From Bacilli bacterium (GTDB lineage: Bacteria; Bacillota_I; Bacilli_A; RF39; UBA660), in NCBI GenBank assembly GCA_016297695.1, contig JAEDGC010000003.1, forward strand, positions 31,566 through 95,565: a stretch of 64,000 nt of DNA, read 5' to 3'. The translations under genes were made by a program, and so were the position numbers. This document shows positions 44,445 to 54,700 of this stretch, piece after piece. The notes below the pieces were generated by a model that did no database searches, had not been told where the DNA came from, and saw only the letters and a program-made list of their open reading frames with translations. The number at the start of each line of letters is the position of its first letter. The first letter of the stretch is position 1.

Positions 44445-45195
44445 ATTCTATATATTGTGTAGCATTAATAATAAGTTCTAACTTTATTGAAGGAATATCA
44501 GGATTTAATTGTTTAAAATCATATGCTTTGCTTCCCCAAAAGGTATCATTTTCATCATTTAATATATATATATTATCTTTATTTTCTTCAAAAGTTGCAG
44601 AATTAAGTTCAATTTTAGTATAATTTTCTTCGTTTAACACAAAATATTCTTTTTCTTTATCAAATAAACTTCCATCAGGTAATTTTATGTATGTTTCATA
44701 TGGCCATACCAGTGAAAAAGAAAATACTGATTTTTCATTAGTATGAATTATATCCTTACTTATTCCTGTACTAAATTTAAAAGAGTATTTTTTGTTTAGT
44801 AGTTCAAAAAAATTTTCATTATTCAAAATTTCTCCATTTAATTCATCGCCGATTTCATATATATCATCAAAAATACTTATAGATTTGATGTCAGTAGTAA
44901 TTTTTGCAGATGCTTCTCCACTATTAGTAATATTAAATTCATTTACATAATCATCCATACCAGGATAAATATTATTTATAATAATTTCATATTCGTTTTC
45001 TATATTTGTTGAACCATCAAAATCAATATTCCAACCAATTACATGTCCTGTCATAGTACTATCAACATCACTAAAATAAGTAAACCAAGCATAAGTTCCA
45101 TATATAAGCATAATAGTTGATAATAAAACTGGTATCAATGGTAATTTTATTTCATTAATCTTTTTATTCTTCTTGTTCTTCTTCATCTTCATCAT
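44443..45195 (-). CDS. TasA-like secreted protein (copy 4)
   Basis: 250 residues. Lys-rich N-terminus, signal segment LPLIPVLLSTIMLIYGTYAWFTYFSDVDST (SipW type), mature part GHVIGWNIDFDG and NIYPGMDDYVNEFNITNSGEASAKI, the TasA-like line for an Ig-type beta domain. It overlaps the preceding SipW-type peptidase gene by 32 bases and is the last gene of the 48.6-44.4 kb operon. Confidence 0.82.
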   Translation of the reverse strand: MMKMKKNKKNKKINEIKLPLIPVLLSTIMLIYGTYAWFTYFSDVDSTMTGHVIGWNIDFDGSTNIENEYEIIINNIYPGMDDYVNEFNITNSGEASAKITTDIKSISIFDDIYEIGDELNGEILNNENFFELLNKKYSFKFSTGISKDIIHTNEKSVFSFSLVWPYETYIKLPDGSLFDKEKEYFVLNEENYTKIELNSATFEENKDNIYILNDENDTFWGSKAYDFKQLNPDIPSIKLELIINATQYIE

Positions 45196-45727
45196 CTTTT
45201 GTTACTTCATTTATTACTTTTAAAATTTTTATAATAATATAACCAAATATAGGAACAAATATAATTAAGAAGAATACAAATTTATTACTTAAACATTTAC
45301 CGATAAAACTTAGAATAACTGTTTTATGAGTAACTATTCCATAAACTTGACTTTGATTTACTTCTGGATCTGGCATCACATTAGCAATTCCTTCAGTGAT
45401 AAAAGAAATAGTGCCATCTTCATTTTTTTTAACTTCTTTTACCGCATGGGTTACAACCTTATTATTAAAATCTTCTTCTTTACCCAAATAACATAAGTCA
45501 TCGCCAACTTTTATTTCATTTACAGGTTTTTCTTTAATTATTAAAATATCACCAATATTGTATTTAGGAACCATACTACCTGAAATAACAGTAAATACTC
45601 TATAACCAGCTAAAGATGCTTTATTATTTGTTACTTTTTGAACAACTAATATAGATATATAAATTCCAAACGTAATTAAGCATATCCACTTAATAATATT
45701 TAATAATATTTTCAAAACTTTTTTCAT
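45164..45727 (-). CDS. SipW-type signal peptidase I (copy 2)
   Basis: 187 residues. VFTVISGSMVPKYNIGDILII carries the catalytic Ser, NKVVTHAVKEV the His; two membrane helices and an acidic tail (DDEDEEEQEE). It overlaps the TasA-like gene downstream, which fits a dedicated peptidase-substrate pair. Confidence 0.9.
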   Translation of the reverse strand: MKKVLKILLNIIKWICLITFGIYISILVVQKVTNNKASLAGYRVFTVISGSMVPKYNIGDILIIKEKPVNEIKVGDDLCYLGKEEDFNNKVVTHAVKEVKKNEDGTISFITEGIANVMPDPEVNQSQVYGIVTHKTVILSFIGKCLSNKFVFFLIIFVPIFGYIIIKILKVINEVTKDDEDEEEQEE

Positions 45728-45742
45728 TTTTAATCTTTACTC

Positions 45743-46774
45743 CTAACTAATTTCTACAATTGAATTTTCATTAACAAACGGATATGTATAATCATTTGTT
45801 GTATCCTTTTTATAAAATTTTATATCAGCACTTGATATAGCATCTATTTCAATTATTATACCATTAACATAGTCATATTGACTACTAATATTAACTTTTT
45901 CTTCTTCACTTAAATCATCATAAGTATTTTCATCTATTAAATCATCTTCTTTATAATCCCCGAAAGATTTCAAAACTTTTCTTAATTTAACTGTAGTAAT
46001 TTTTGAAGGATTATTTTTTAAAACTTTTAAATAATATGCATTAGTTAAATCCATGTTTATTACTCTGGGATCAAAAGATAAATTAACAAGCAATGAATAA
46101 CATTTTTTCTTATCTTCGCTACTTAATTCTTGATATTTATATTGTTCTATTTCATCACCAATATTGTAAATTCCAAATGCTTCTTTAACTGTATAATATG
46201 TTAGAGAATTAGTTAAACGAAGTACTGAAAATATATCGTCTTTTTTATCTGTTATTTCATAAGATAGACCTATTTTAGATGCCCTTAATTTAAATGATGC
46301 ACTTAATGTTTTTTTATAAGGACTAATAGATTTAGCTGTTATACTTATATTTGTTTCTTCATTATTTACAAATGGTTCTTTAGGAACAATTGTCAAAGCA
46401 AAAGAATCTCTATTTTTATCACCATCTGTACTAGCCGGAATTATCCCAGAATCTTTATTTAAATAGCAATTTACTTTTTCTCCGCATTCATATTCAATAT
46501 TATAATATATATCTGATAAAGCATATTTTTTATCATTTTTAATAGAATTCATATTAATAGTCAAAACATAAGAATCAACGCCTGACCAATTGCTAATTGT
46601 ATACTGTGTACCATCTTTGCTTAATAAATCACTATTAAAATAAAAATTTTTACTTGCAAAATAATGATCTAAAAATAGATTATAAATATATCTACCAAAG
46701 GTAACGGCTGGAACTATAAAAACTAAAATCAGTACTATAATAATAATTTTTTTATTTTTCTTTATTATATTCAT
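45743..46774 (-). CDS. Anchored extracellular protein of the fibre locus
   Basis: About 343 residues starting MNIIKKNKK (ATG 46772-46774, five bases after AGGTGAT). One N-terminal membrane helix, then FGRYIYNLFLDHYFASKNFYFNSDLL and a beta-rich extracellular region with two Cys (YECGEKVNCYL) that could form a disulphide. No TYAWF site. It is within the operon between two TasA-like/SipW pairs. Family not recognised. Confidence 0.65.
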   Translation of the reverse strand: MNIIKKNKKIIIIVLILVFIVPAVTFGRYIYNLFLDHYFASKNFYFNSDLLSKDGTQYTISNWSGVDSYVLTINMNSIKNDKKYALSDIYYNIEYECGEKVNCYLNKDSGIIPASTDGDKNRDSFALTIVPKEPFVNNEETNISITAKSISPYKKTLSASFKLRASKIGLSYEITDKKDDIFSVLRLTNSLTYYTVKEAFGIYNIGDEIEQYKYQELSSEDKKKCYSLLVNLSFDPRVINMDLTNAYYLKVLKNNPSKITTVKLRKVLKSFGDYKEDDLIDENTYDDLSEEEKVNISSQYDYVNGIIIEIDAISSADIKFYKKDTTNDYTYPFVNENSIVEIS

Positions 46775-46783
46775 ATGTATCAC

Positions 46784-47338
46784 CTATACTTGTTTAACTT
46801 CTATTTTAATACTTAACAATTCTATTATATCTTGATAAACACTACTGTCATATTGGCTATCTAATGAATACTTAATTTTAAATTTATCTATTTTTTTATC
46901 GGTGTAATTCATCTTATAATCATTGCTTGTAATAACATAAAATACTGTTGCATGTTCATCCGTAATATATTCATCTGTTACATCAATTTTATTATCATCC
47001 CAATCATATAAACTATATGTAATAGGTAAATTTGTTGTAGAAATAATTTTAACGATATATTCCATGTTAACATCAATTAATCTATCTTTTTCATAATTAG
47101 CAACACTAAAACTATAAGTATGTTCAGAAGAATCGGGTTTTATATCTTCTAATTGTATTTCTTTTTCTAATTCATCTGGTTGTAACAAAGAGAATGCTAA
47201 ATCAACATTTGCCTGGCTTTCACCACTAGCGACATACATTCCAAATGTTTTTGAAAAATATAAAAATCCACTTATAGCTAGCATAAATACTAATAATAAA
47301 ATTGTATTATATTTTAATTTTTTATAATCTAGTTTCAT
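46784..47338 (-). CDS. TasA-like anchored protein (copy 5)
   Basis: About 184 residues from ATG 47336-47338 (a GTG nine bases upstream is the alternative). Signal/anchor LLLVFMLAISGFLYFSKTFGMYVASGESQANVDLAF, then a beta domain with YSFSVANYEKDRLIDVNMEY. It resembles the other locus subunits in size and layout and follows a SipW-type peptidase gene. Confidence 0.7.
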   Translation of the reverse strand: MKLDYKKLKYNTILLLVFMLAISGFLYFSKTFGMYVASGESQANVDLAFSLLQPDELEKEIQLEDIKPDSSEHTYSFSVANYEKDRLIDVNMEYIVKIISTTNLPITYSLYDWDDNKIDVTDEYITDEHATVFYVITSNDYKMNYTDKKIDKFKIKYSLDSQYDSSVYQDIIELLSIKIEVKQV

Positions 47339-47354
47339 ACTTATCACTCTATCA

Positions 47355-48044
47355 TTATTTTTTCATTTTAGGAAGTTCTAAAGTCTTAGAACTTTTTTTA
47401 TCTTCAACTGATTTCATTTTAGGAAGTTCTATAGTTTTTAAACTTTTATCTTCAACATTTTGTTTTTCTTTTGGTAATTCAATTATATTCTCACTAACTT
47501 TAGGAGTATCTTCTTGCTTTAATACTTTTTTAGAATTTTTCTTATTCTTTTTTTCTTCTTTCTTTTCATCTAAAGAAAAATATATTGTGAAAAATGTCAT
47601 CGTAACAAATAACATTATTAGTACATTGTAATCAGTAAACACTTTTTTCCACACCCCACCTTTTGGTAAAACGTATACTACCTTACCAATGACATCTTCG
47701 TATTTTAATTCTATATCTTCAGAATTATTAGCATCTCCTTTCGTAACAATAGAATCAGATTTTATTTCCATAACTCTATGAGTTACCAAAGAATCTTTAT
47801 CTTTAAATGTAATTATATCTTTTAATTTGATATCTTTTGTTTCTTTTACAATTATATAATCATTAATTTCAATTGTTCCTGACATACTACCTGTTACAAC
47901 TTCAAAAATAGAATATCCCATAAATGAAGAATAAGGTTTATGTATTATTGATATTTGAACCCATGAATAAAAAGATATTGATAATAATATCAACAAAATA
48001 ATAAATAAGAAGTTACTAATCCCCTTTAATATTCTTTTTATCAT
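47355..48044 (-). CDS. SipW-type signal peptidase I (copy 3) with repeated tail
   Basis: 229 residues. FEVVTGSMSGTIEINDYIIVKE has the catalytic Ser, SLVTHRVMEI the His, and TKGDANN follows. After the last membrane helix is a cytosolic tail of about 60 residues with three ELPK blocks (IIELPKEKQ, TIELPKMKS, TLELPKMKK). The tail is encoded by a 51-bp repeat and is absent from the other peptidases. Confidence 0.88.
   Translation of the reverse strand: MIKRILKGISNFLFIILLILLSISFYSWVQISIIHKPYSSFMGYSIFEVVTGSMSGTIEINDYIIVKETKDIKLKDIITFKDKDSLVTHRVMEIKSDSIVTKGDANNSEDIELKYEDVIGKVVYVLPKGGVWKKVFTDYNVLIMLFVTMTFFTIYFSLDEKKEEKKNKKNSKKVLKQEDTPKVSENIIELPKEKQNVEDKSLKTIELPKMKSVEDKKSSKTLELPKMKK
47361..47431. repeat. 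Tandem repeat in the peptidase tail
   Basis: A 20-base stretch beginning TTTCATTTTAGG at 47361 recurs exactly at 47412, a 51-base (17-codon) period, encoding the repeated ELPKMK units. Copy number could vary by slippage. Confidence 0.7.
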
Positions 48045-48053
48045 TTTTAATCA

Positions 48054-48632
48054 CTACTCCATCTTTTGTTTTAAACTTAAATTAACTGGAATACTTAATT
48101 TTCCTTCATACACTTGACTAAATTCATGATCATTGGAATTTTTTGTATCAAGCCACTCAATTCCAACAGTTATTAAATCTTTTTCATTATTTTCGATACT
48201 TTGTTTATCAAAAAAACCATGATAAATATTATCATTTTTTTCTATATTACCAAATGAATTATTAACATATGCTATTTTTATATTATTGTTTTCTAACACA
48301 GATAAATCGATATTTAAATAATAATCAAATGCTACATCAACCTTTGCTGAATCAATAGTTATAGTGAATTCTGCTATCATTCCTGGTGCAAATTTATCAT
48401 TTGCTTTGGATAAAGTACTATTATCACTTTTTATATAATTATAATTATCTATTATAAATTCTTTATCTTCCTCACTAGTAATATCTTTATCATTAACAAC
48501 TACTTTCCAACTAGCGATATTATAATCTACTTTATTATCATATTCATCAATATAATATGAATAGGTCTTTGCTATTTCAAATATAAATATAGCTAAAAAT
48601 ATAAGAACTATGCTAACCCATATTTTCTTCAT
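48054..48632 (-). CDS. TasA-like secreted protein (copy 6)
   Basis: 192 residues. Signal segment KIWVSIVLIFLAIFIFEIAKTYSYYIDEYDNKV, then YNIASWKVVVNDKDI and a beta domain (APGMIAEFTITIDSAKVDVAFDYYLN), closely parallel to the plus-strand subunit at 43828. It is the first gene of the 48.6-44.4 kb operon and precedes SipW copy 3 by 10 bases. Confidence 0.8.
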   Translation of the reverse strand: MKKIWVSIVLIFLAIFIFEIAKTYSYYIDEYDNKVDYNIASWKVVVNDKDITSEEDKEFIIDNYNYIKSDNSTLSKANDKFAPGMIAEFTITIDSAKVDVAFDYYLNIDLSVLENNNIKIAYVNNSFGNIEKNDNIYHGFFDKQSIENNEKDLITVGIEWLDTKNSNDHEFSQVYEGKLSIPVNLSLKQKME

Positions 48633-48656
48633 TTTACCACCTATTCTATAGATATC

Positions 48657-48685
48657 ATTATATCAAAAAAATAAGATAACAACAA
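48657..48685 (-). promoter_or_regulatory. Promoter of the 48.6-44.4 kb operon
   Basis: Minus strand TTGTTG (48680-48685), 17 bases, TATAAT (48657-48662). The -35 lies in the loop of the upstream gene's terminator hairpin, so terminator and promoter are interleaved. Confidence 0.65.
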
Positions 48686-48700
48686 TAAGTTTGTTATCTT
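48664..48700 (-). terminator. Terminator of the giant surface protein gene
   Basis: Minus strand AAGATAACAA and TTGTTATCTT with an 8-base loop, followed by ATTTTTTT. Confidence 0.8.
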
Positions 48701-51700
48701 ATAATTAGATATGAATATACTTCATCAATGTAGGAATCATTATTATATAATTCAAATGTCATACGATATGTACCTGACTTTAAATTATCTTTTAAATGGA
48801 TTGTAAATTCATTTATTTCATTAATATTATTTGAAACTAAATACTCTTTTTCATTTACTTTTATTAATTCATTTAAAACATAGTCTTTTAAATCAACAGC
48901 TTCATATTCTAATGAATAGTTTGTATCATACTTACGACGATATAATATAACTCTAATATTAGGATTATTAAATTGACTAGAATATTCTATATTATATGTT
49001 ATTTCATTTGAATTATTTTTATCTAAACCAGTAACTTTATCAACTATTACACTATTTTTATCAACAGTTGAATTCAATCCATAATTCTCATTTACTATAT
49101 CCATTTCAAGAGATTTCATACCACTGGAAGTTAAGCCATAATATAATCCATCTGGAGAACCAAACGCTTCTAAAACAATCTTATATCTATCCGTAGGAAG
49201 AACACTCTTTTCTAAATTAACATTGATATTAACTTTAATATCTGATACTAAATCAGCAATATTTGCTCTTATAGATCCATCGATATCTGCATAATACTTT
49301 TTACCATTAATAGTAAACACCGTTCCAAATAATGTTGTACCATTTATTTTTTCACCATTACTATTATAGAAAGATAATTTCAATCCCATTTTATCCTGAA
49401 TATAATTAGTGTCTTTAATAGTTACCATGTCAATAACTTTTTCAGAGAAATCTAATATTGCTTCAATATTGAAATCGTAACCATGATATGCAGTTTCCTT
49501 ATCTGGTGTCATTTCAATTTCTATACTAGAATTTGCATCTGCGTAAATGTTATAAACCATATTGGAATGTGATACACCAAGTGAATCATAATGAGTACAT
49601 TCATCCTCATCTTTTAACTCTAGTAATAATTCGGCATTAGTAATATCCTCTGTAATATTTGCTTCACTATAATCAACAATAAATATAAATTCTTCTTCAG
49701 ATACTCCTAATTCGGCATTAAAATATTTTTTGTTTGCTTCAACATCATCATAATTATTACCTGGACTTGTTGATCCCATCGCAACAAAATCAGCTAATGG
49801 ATAAATATAGAATTCAGTTTCAATTCCGTCTTTATTACTAACATATTCAGTATTTTTATCGCTATTATCAACATCATAATAATAGTATACTGGTTTTTTT
49901 TCAACGGTTCTATCAATCATTGTTATTCTTGTATTTTCTGGTAATTTAAAATTAGAAATTAATACTCTATGATAAGCATCAGTATATATACTTTTATCCT
50001 TTTTTACTAATAAAGAAAAGTAAGCCGATAGTGATGAAGTTGATGTTATGTCAGTTTTAGAATTAACAAATAATTCATATTCTTTCCCTGGTGTCATTGA
50101 AGATTCGTAGTTATCATTTTCATAGTACTTTGTATCTAAATAAACATTAATGTATATACGTTGTATTTCATAAGTCACCTCATCTATTGGGGTATATGAA
50201 AGTAATCCAATGGTTACGCTTCCTAACTTTTTGTCTTCTGAAATATTCTTTGAATGAGCAAATATAAAGTTAAATGTAGGAATTTCATTTGTATTATTAG
50301 TTATATAAGTTTTAGTCCCCATAATTTTTGAAGCATCTTCATCAGATACAAAATATGTTGTACCATCAGTTAGCCAGTTGGCATTACTACTACTCATTTC
50401 TAAGCCAAATGTTGTTAAAGCATCAGCATTTTTTTTTGTTATTCTTGGTATATCATCAGGATTTATTAGTTTAACACCACTTTCTAAACTATTGTCGTTA
50501 TAACTTATCAAATCAAAATATGTATTTGGTTTTTCAAATCCTAATAAAGGCAACTCTGCAGTACCCATAGTAGCAAATTTAGATGCCGTTAATGATATTT
50601 CATAAGTATGTGCTGCTGTCCCTACATCCCATCTATAATATTTTGCATCTTCTGGTGTAGGTTCTATATATTTTACTTCAATAGTATTAGAATCATCTAC
50701 ATAATTAGTATAGAATCCATCTTTTTCTATATCATGATTATTTTTATGTAATCCCATTACATAAGAACCACTATAAAATTGAAATATTTCTTCCGTAGAT
50801 ACTACATCACCTGTATTATAATTTGAATTATAAATACCTGTTGATGGAATTTTTTCCCTATCATTTTCAAACAATCCTAAGAAAGACATACCATTTACTG
50901 ATCCAAAAGTACCTGTTGACAAATTTTCTGAATCAATAATATTAAATGCTTTATTTACTACCATATATAGTCTATTATCAACATTCTTAGTTATTTCACC
51001 ATTTTGGATTTTCACCGTTGCAAGTGATGTTTCTGAACCATTCATAAGAACACTGTTAAATTCTTTGACTACATTTGTACCATTTTGCATATACATTGTT
51101 GAATCATTTGCTAGTGTTAAAGAATCTATTCTACTTAAAGAGTAAACAATTGAATTAAATTGATTTGTTCGATCAGTTGCTCCGCTTAAATTAATACTAG
51201 AATTATATAATAATAAATTTGATGCTCTTTGAATAGAGATTAAATTTTTAGGTAATTTTCTTTCGCCAAAATTATATATTTTAATATTTGAATATCCAGA
51301 TGTAGACGATGCATTACCTGAGCCAAAGATACTACCATCAATAATAATATTATTATCTTTAGCATCAATATTTAAGTCAATTCCTTTTGTTACAGAAATA
51401 TATGAATAATCATAGTCTTCAGATCCAGATGCATTTGCCTCTCCTCCTCCAAAGACCGTTCCATATATATGAATAGCACTAGAATCATAACCTTCAATTT
51501 TTGGACCAATATCTAATTTTGTATAACCAAATATTTTTGAAGTATTAGCTCCTCCATAAACATTATTTTTTATAGTTCCACCAGTTATATTAACTTTTGC
51601 TATTGAGTTATTTTTAGAATTCAATCCAGTTTCTGCGGCATTACCTCCACCAAATAAATTGTGCTCAATTAAAGTATCCCCAGCAGTTATAATTTCTGTA

Positions 51701-54700
51701 TTTCCCTCGACTGTTGCTTTTGTACCATTTCCACCAGCATAAGCACTTTTTTTGATGTATGTTTTATCTAGAATTACAAATGTATCTTCAGTTACAGGAG
51801 CTTCATTTCCACCACCATAGACATTTGCTAAAATAGTAGAACCTTTTTCTAATTTTACATACGTATTAGTAGTTGTAGCTAAGTTTCCACCACCATAGAC
51901 ATTTGTTACCTCAGCATCTTTTACATAAACTTTAGTATTTTCACATAATCCACCTTGATTATTTCCACCATAAATATTTACAACATTTGCAAAAATTACT
52001 TCTTCAACTGGATTTTCTTCTTCACCAGAATCTGGAACTTCAGGATCAGGATTTTCTGGATTTTTATTATCTTCATCTTTACATATGGTATTTGTATATT
52101 CATTTCCAGATTCATCATATGCTGTAATAACAACACTAGTTACTTCAACATCAGTTCCATCTATTTCAAGTGGGTAATTGTTATCAAATAATTTTGTCGT
52201 ACTATTTTTAGGTAAAGTTGTTGTATTAGGTTCATACCATTGTCCCCAATGGGTAATAGTTAGCTCTTCAGTTGTATTCCATGTATTTTTATGACCAGAC
52301 CAGTTATTAGTAGATTCGGCAGTAACATTAGCAAATTTTATTACTACACTCCAAGAAGTAAAATCATAATCTGTATTGTTTGTTACTTCAAAATTAAACA
52401 TGTTATTAACATATGAATAACCATAGGTTATATCTCTTTTCTTACACGTATCTAAATCAGGTAAATATGGAACCGTTGGTTCTGTAGGTGTTGATGGTGT
52501 TTCGCTCTCTTCTTCTTCAGCTGGTTTAGTTTCTGCAGTAACTTCATTTTTATATCCTGCATAAACTTCTGAATTGCTTACTGTTCCAGTTTTATTACTT
52601 CCACCATACACATTAGTTATATTACCTTTTTCTAAATATAATTTAGTATTTGTAACTGAGGCTTCATTTCCTCCACCATAAACATTTTTTACATCTGAAT
52701 CACTCACAGTTATTGTGGAAGTTCCTTCTACATCTCCTAATTTACCTCCACCATAAACATTTTCAAGTGGTTGGTTTTTAATTCTTAAATCAATATTCCC
52801 CGTAACTTCAGCTTCGTTTCCTCCACCATAAACATTACCTTTAATACTATTATTATCAGATAAATTAATATAAATATTACCTATTACTTCAGATAAATTT
52901 CCTCCGCCATAAACATTGTTTTCAATTGTAGAATTCTTAATATTAAGATAAATATTACCGTTGACATTTCCTAATTTACCATCATTTTCAGAATATATTA
53001 ATTTTTCAGTTGTATTCACTGAAGAATTATTAAATTTTGTTTTATCTCCTGACCAAGTATAAGTATACTTTTGCGGATAAACAGCTTCTGTATCAATTGT
53101 ATAAGAAATAAATGTTGGTGGCTCATAACCAGTGGTATCTTCATATACTTCCAAAGTTTCTTTGGCATTACTTCTTCCACCGCCATATAAATCTCCTTTA
53201 ACTGTTGTATTATCCATGTTGACAACTATTGAGTTATCAACAATTCCTTTATTTCCACCACCATAGAAATCTTTTAAAATTGTGGAATTTGTTATATTAA
53301 CTGTTACTTTATCAACATTTGCGGCTGATAATGATGAATAATAAACTGCAAATGCTTTTGAAGGACATCCTGCTTTAGAATAAGTTGTAGAATAAAAAGC
53401 TGTTTCAATTCCATATTCATCACTACTTCGTCCAAAACAATATGATCTATTTGTATCACTACCGTATGATGTATTTTCATGTGAACAATTATTTGAAATA
53501 TTATAATAATAATCAGTACTTTCACAAACATCACTACCTGAATCAACATAAACTAGTTTTATTTCAGTAGTTTGTGTTCCACCATATCCACTACCATAAA
53601 AATTATCAATAGTACAATTGACGATATTAAGTGTAGAACCTTTTTTTATAGTCCCATATTCTGGCCCACCATATAATTGGCCAATACGTGAATCTTTTAT
53701 ATTTGTTTCTACTCCACCATAAACATAAGCTGACTCAGTATGTCCACCAGCATAATATCTATTTATATAGCTGTTATTTACGTATACTTTAGCACTTTTC
53801 ATTAAAGATGCATTATATGTCGTATAAAAATCATTTATGTAACCGCCATCAACATAAAATCTAACATCATTAGAGGCATTAATTACTGTACTAAAATAAG
53901 TAGAAGCTAATGTTTCGATACGACCACCTGCTACTACAAAAACTGGTAAATCATTTTGTAAGCTAGAAATTACACCACGAGATTCATTACCAGCTGAAAA
54001 ATATATTGCTTTAGCATAACCACCAAAATAAATATATTGTTTTGTTAAAGGTTTTGCTTCAGTAACCCACACACTATAAACATCATAATAACCACCATTT
54101 AATTTAAGATATGAAGCTTGAAAATGACGAATATCTATACGATCTGTTTTTGCTGTTTCAGTAACTTCAAAAGAACCACCACTCATTATCGTAAGGGCAT
54201 TTAGTTTTGCGTTTATAGTTCCAACTTGTGGAATTCCTAAAACATTAACAAAATTGAATCTAAGACTAGGAATATCTTGATCATGAACATTTCTTGTGTA
54301 AAAAGAATAATCTGGTTCTAAGTCTCCATCTTTATCCATTGACATAATTGTTAATGGTCTATCATTGGAGTAATATACCCAGTTTGATGATGTTGCTGTT
54401 GAACCGGCATCAACTGAAGTAGTTGGATTATAATGGAAATTACCACAAAGCATAACTACAACATCATATATTGTTTGTCTATCACTTTGATTTATTTGAC
54501 CGATTCTATCATAAACAGCATTAAGTGTTGACACTGCTGTTTCTTCTGTTAAACCATCATTAGAATCTGATGAACCAGTTGTACCGTATGAACTAGAATC
54601 TCCATTAGTATATGTTGGATTAAATACTAAATCATTATATGCATCCTTAGCAAAAATGGTATATGCAAATCTAGCAGATAAAGTTATTTCTGTAACACCA

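Noticed and set aside
51955..52191. Plus-strand Ile/Phe-rich frame inside the giant gene
   Set aside because: Antisense shadow; no ribosome site.
51330..53770. Periodic YGGGN-coding repeats viewed as a possible CRISPR or DNA satellite
   Set aside because: The repeats vary at DNA level and keep one reading frame over thousands of bases; they are protein repeats.
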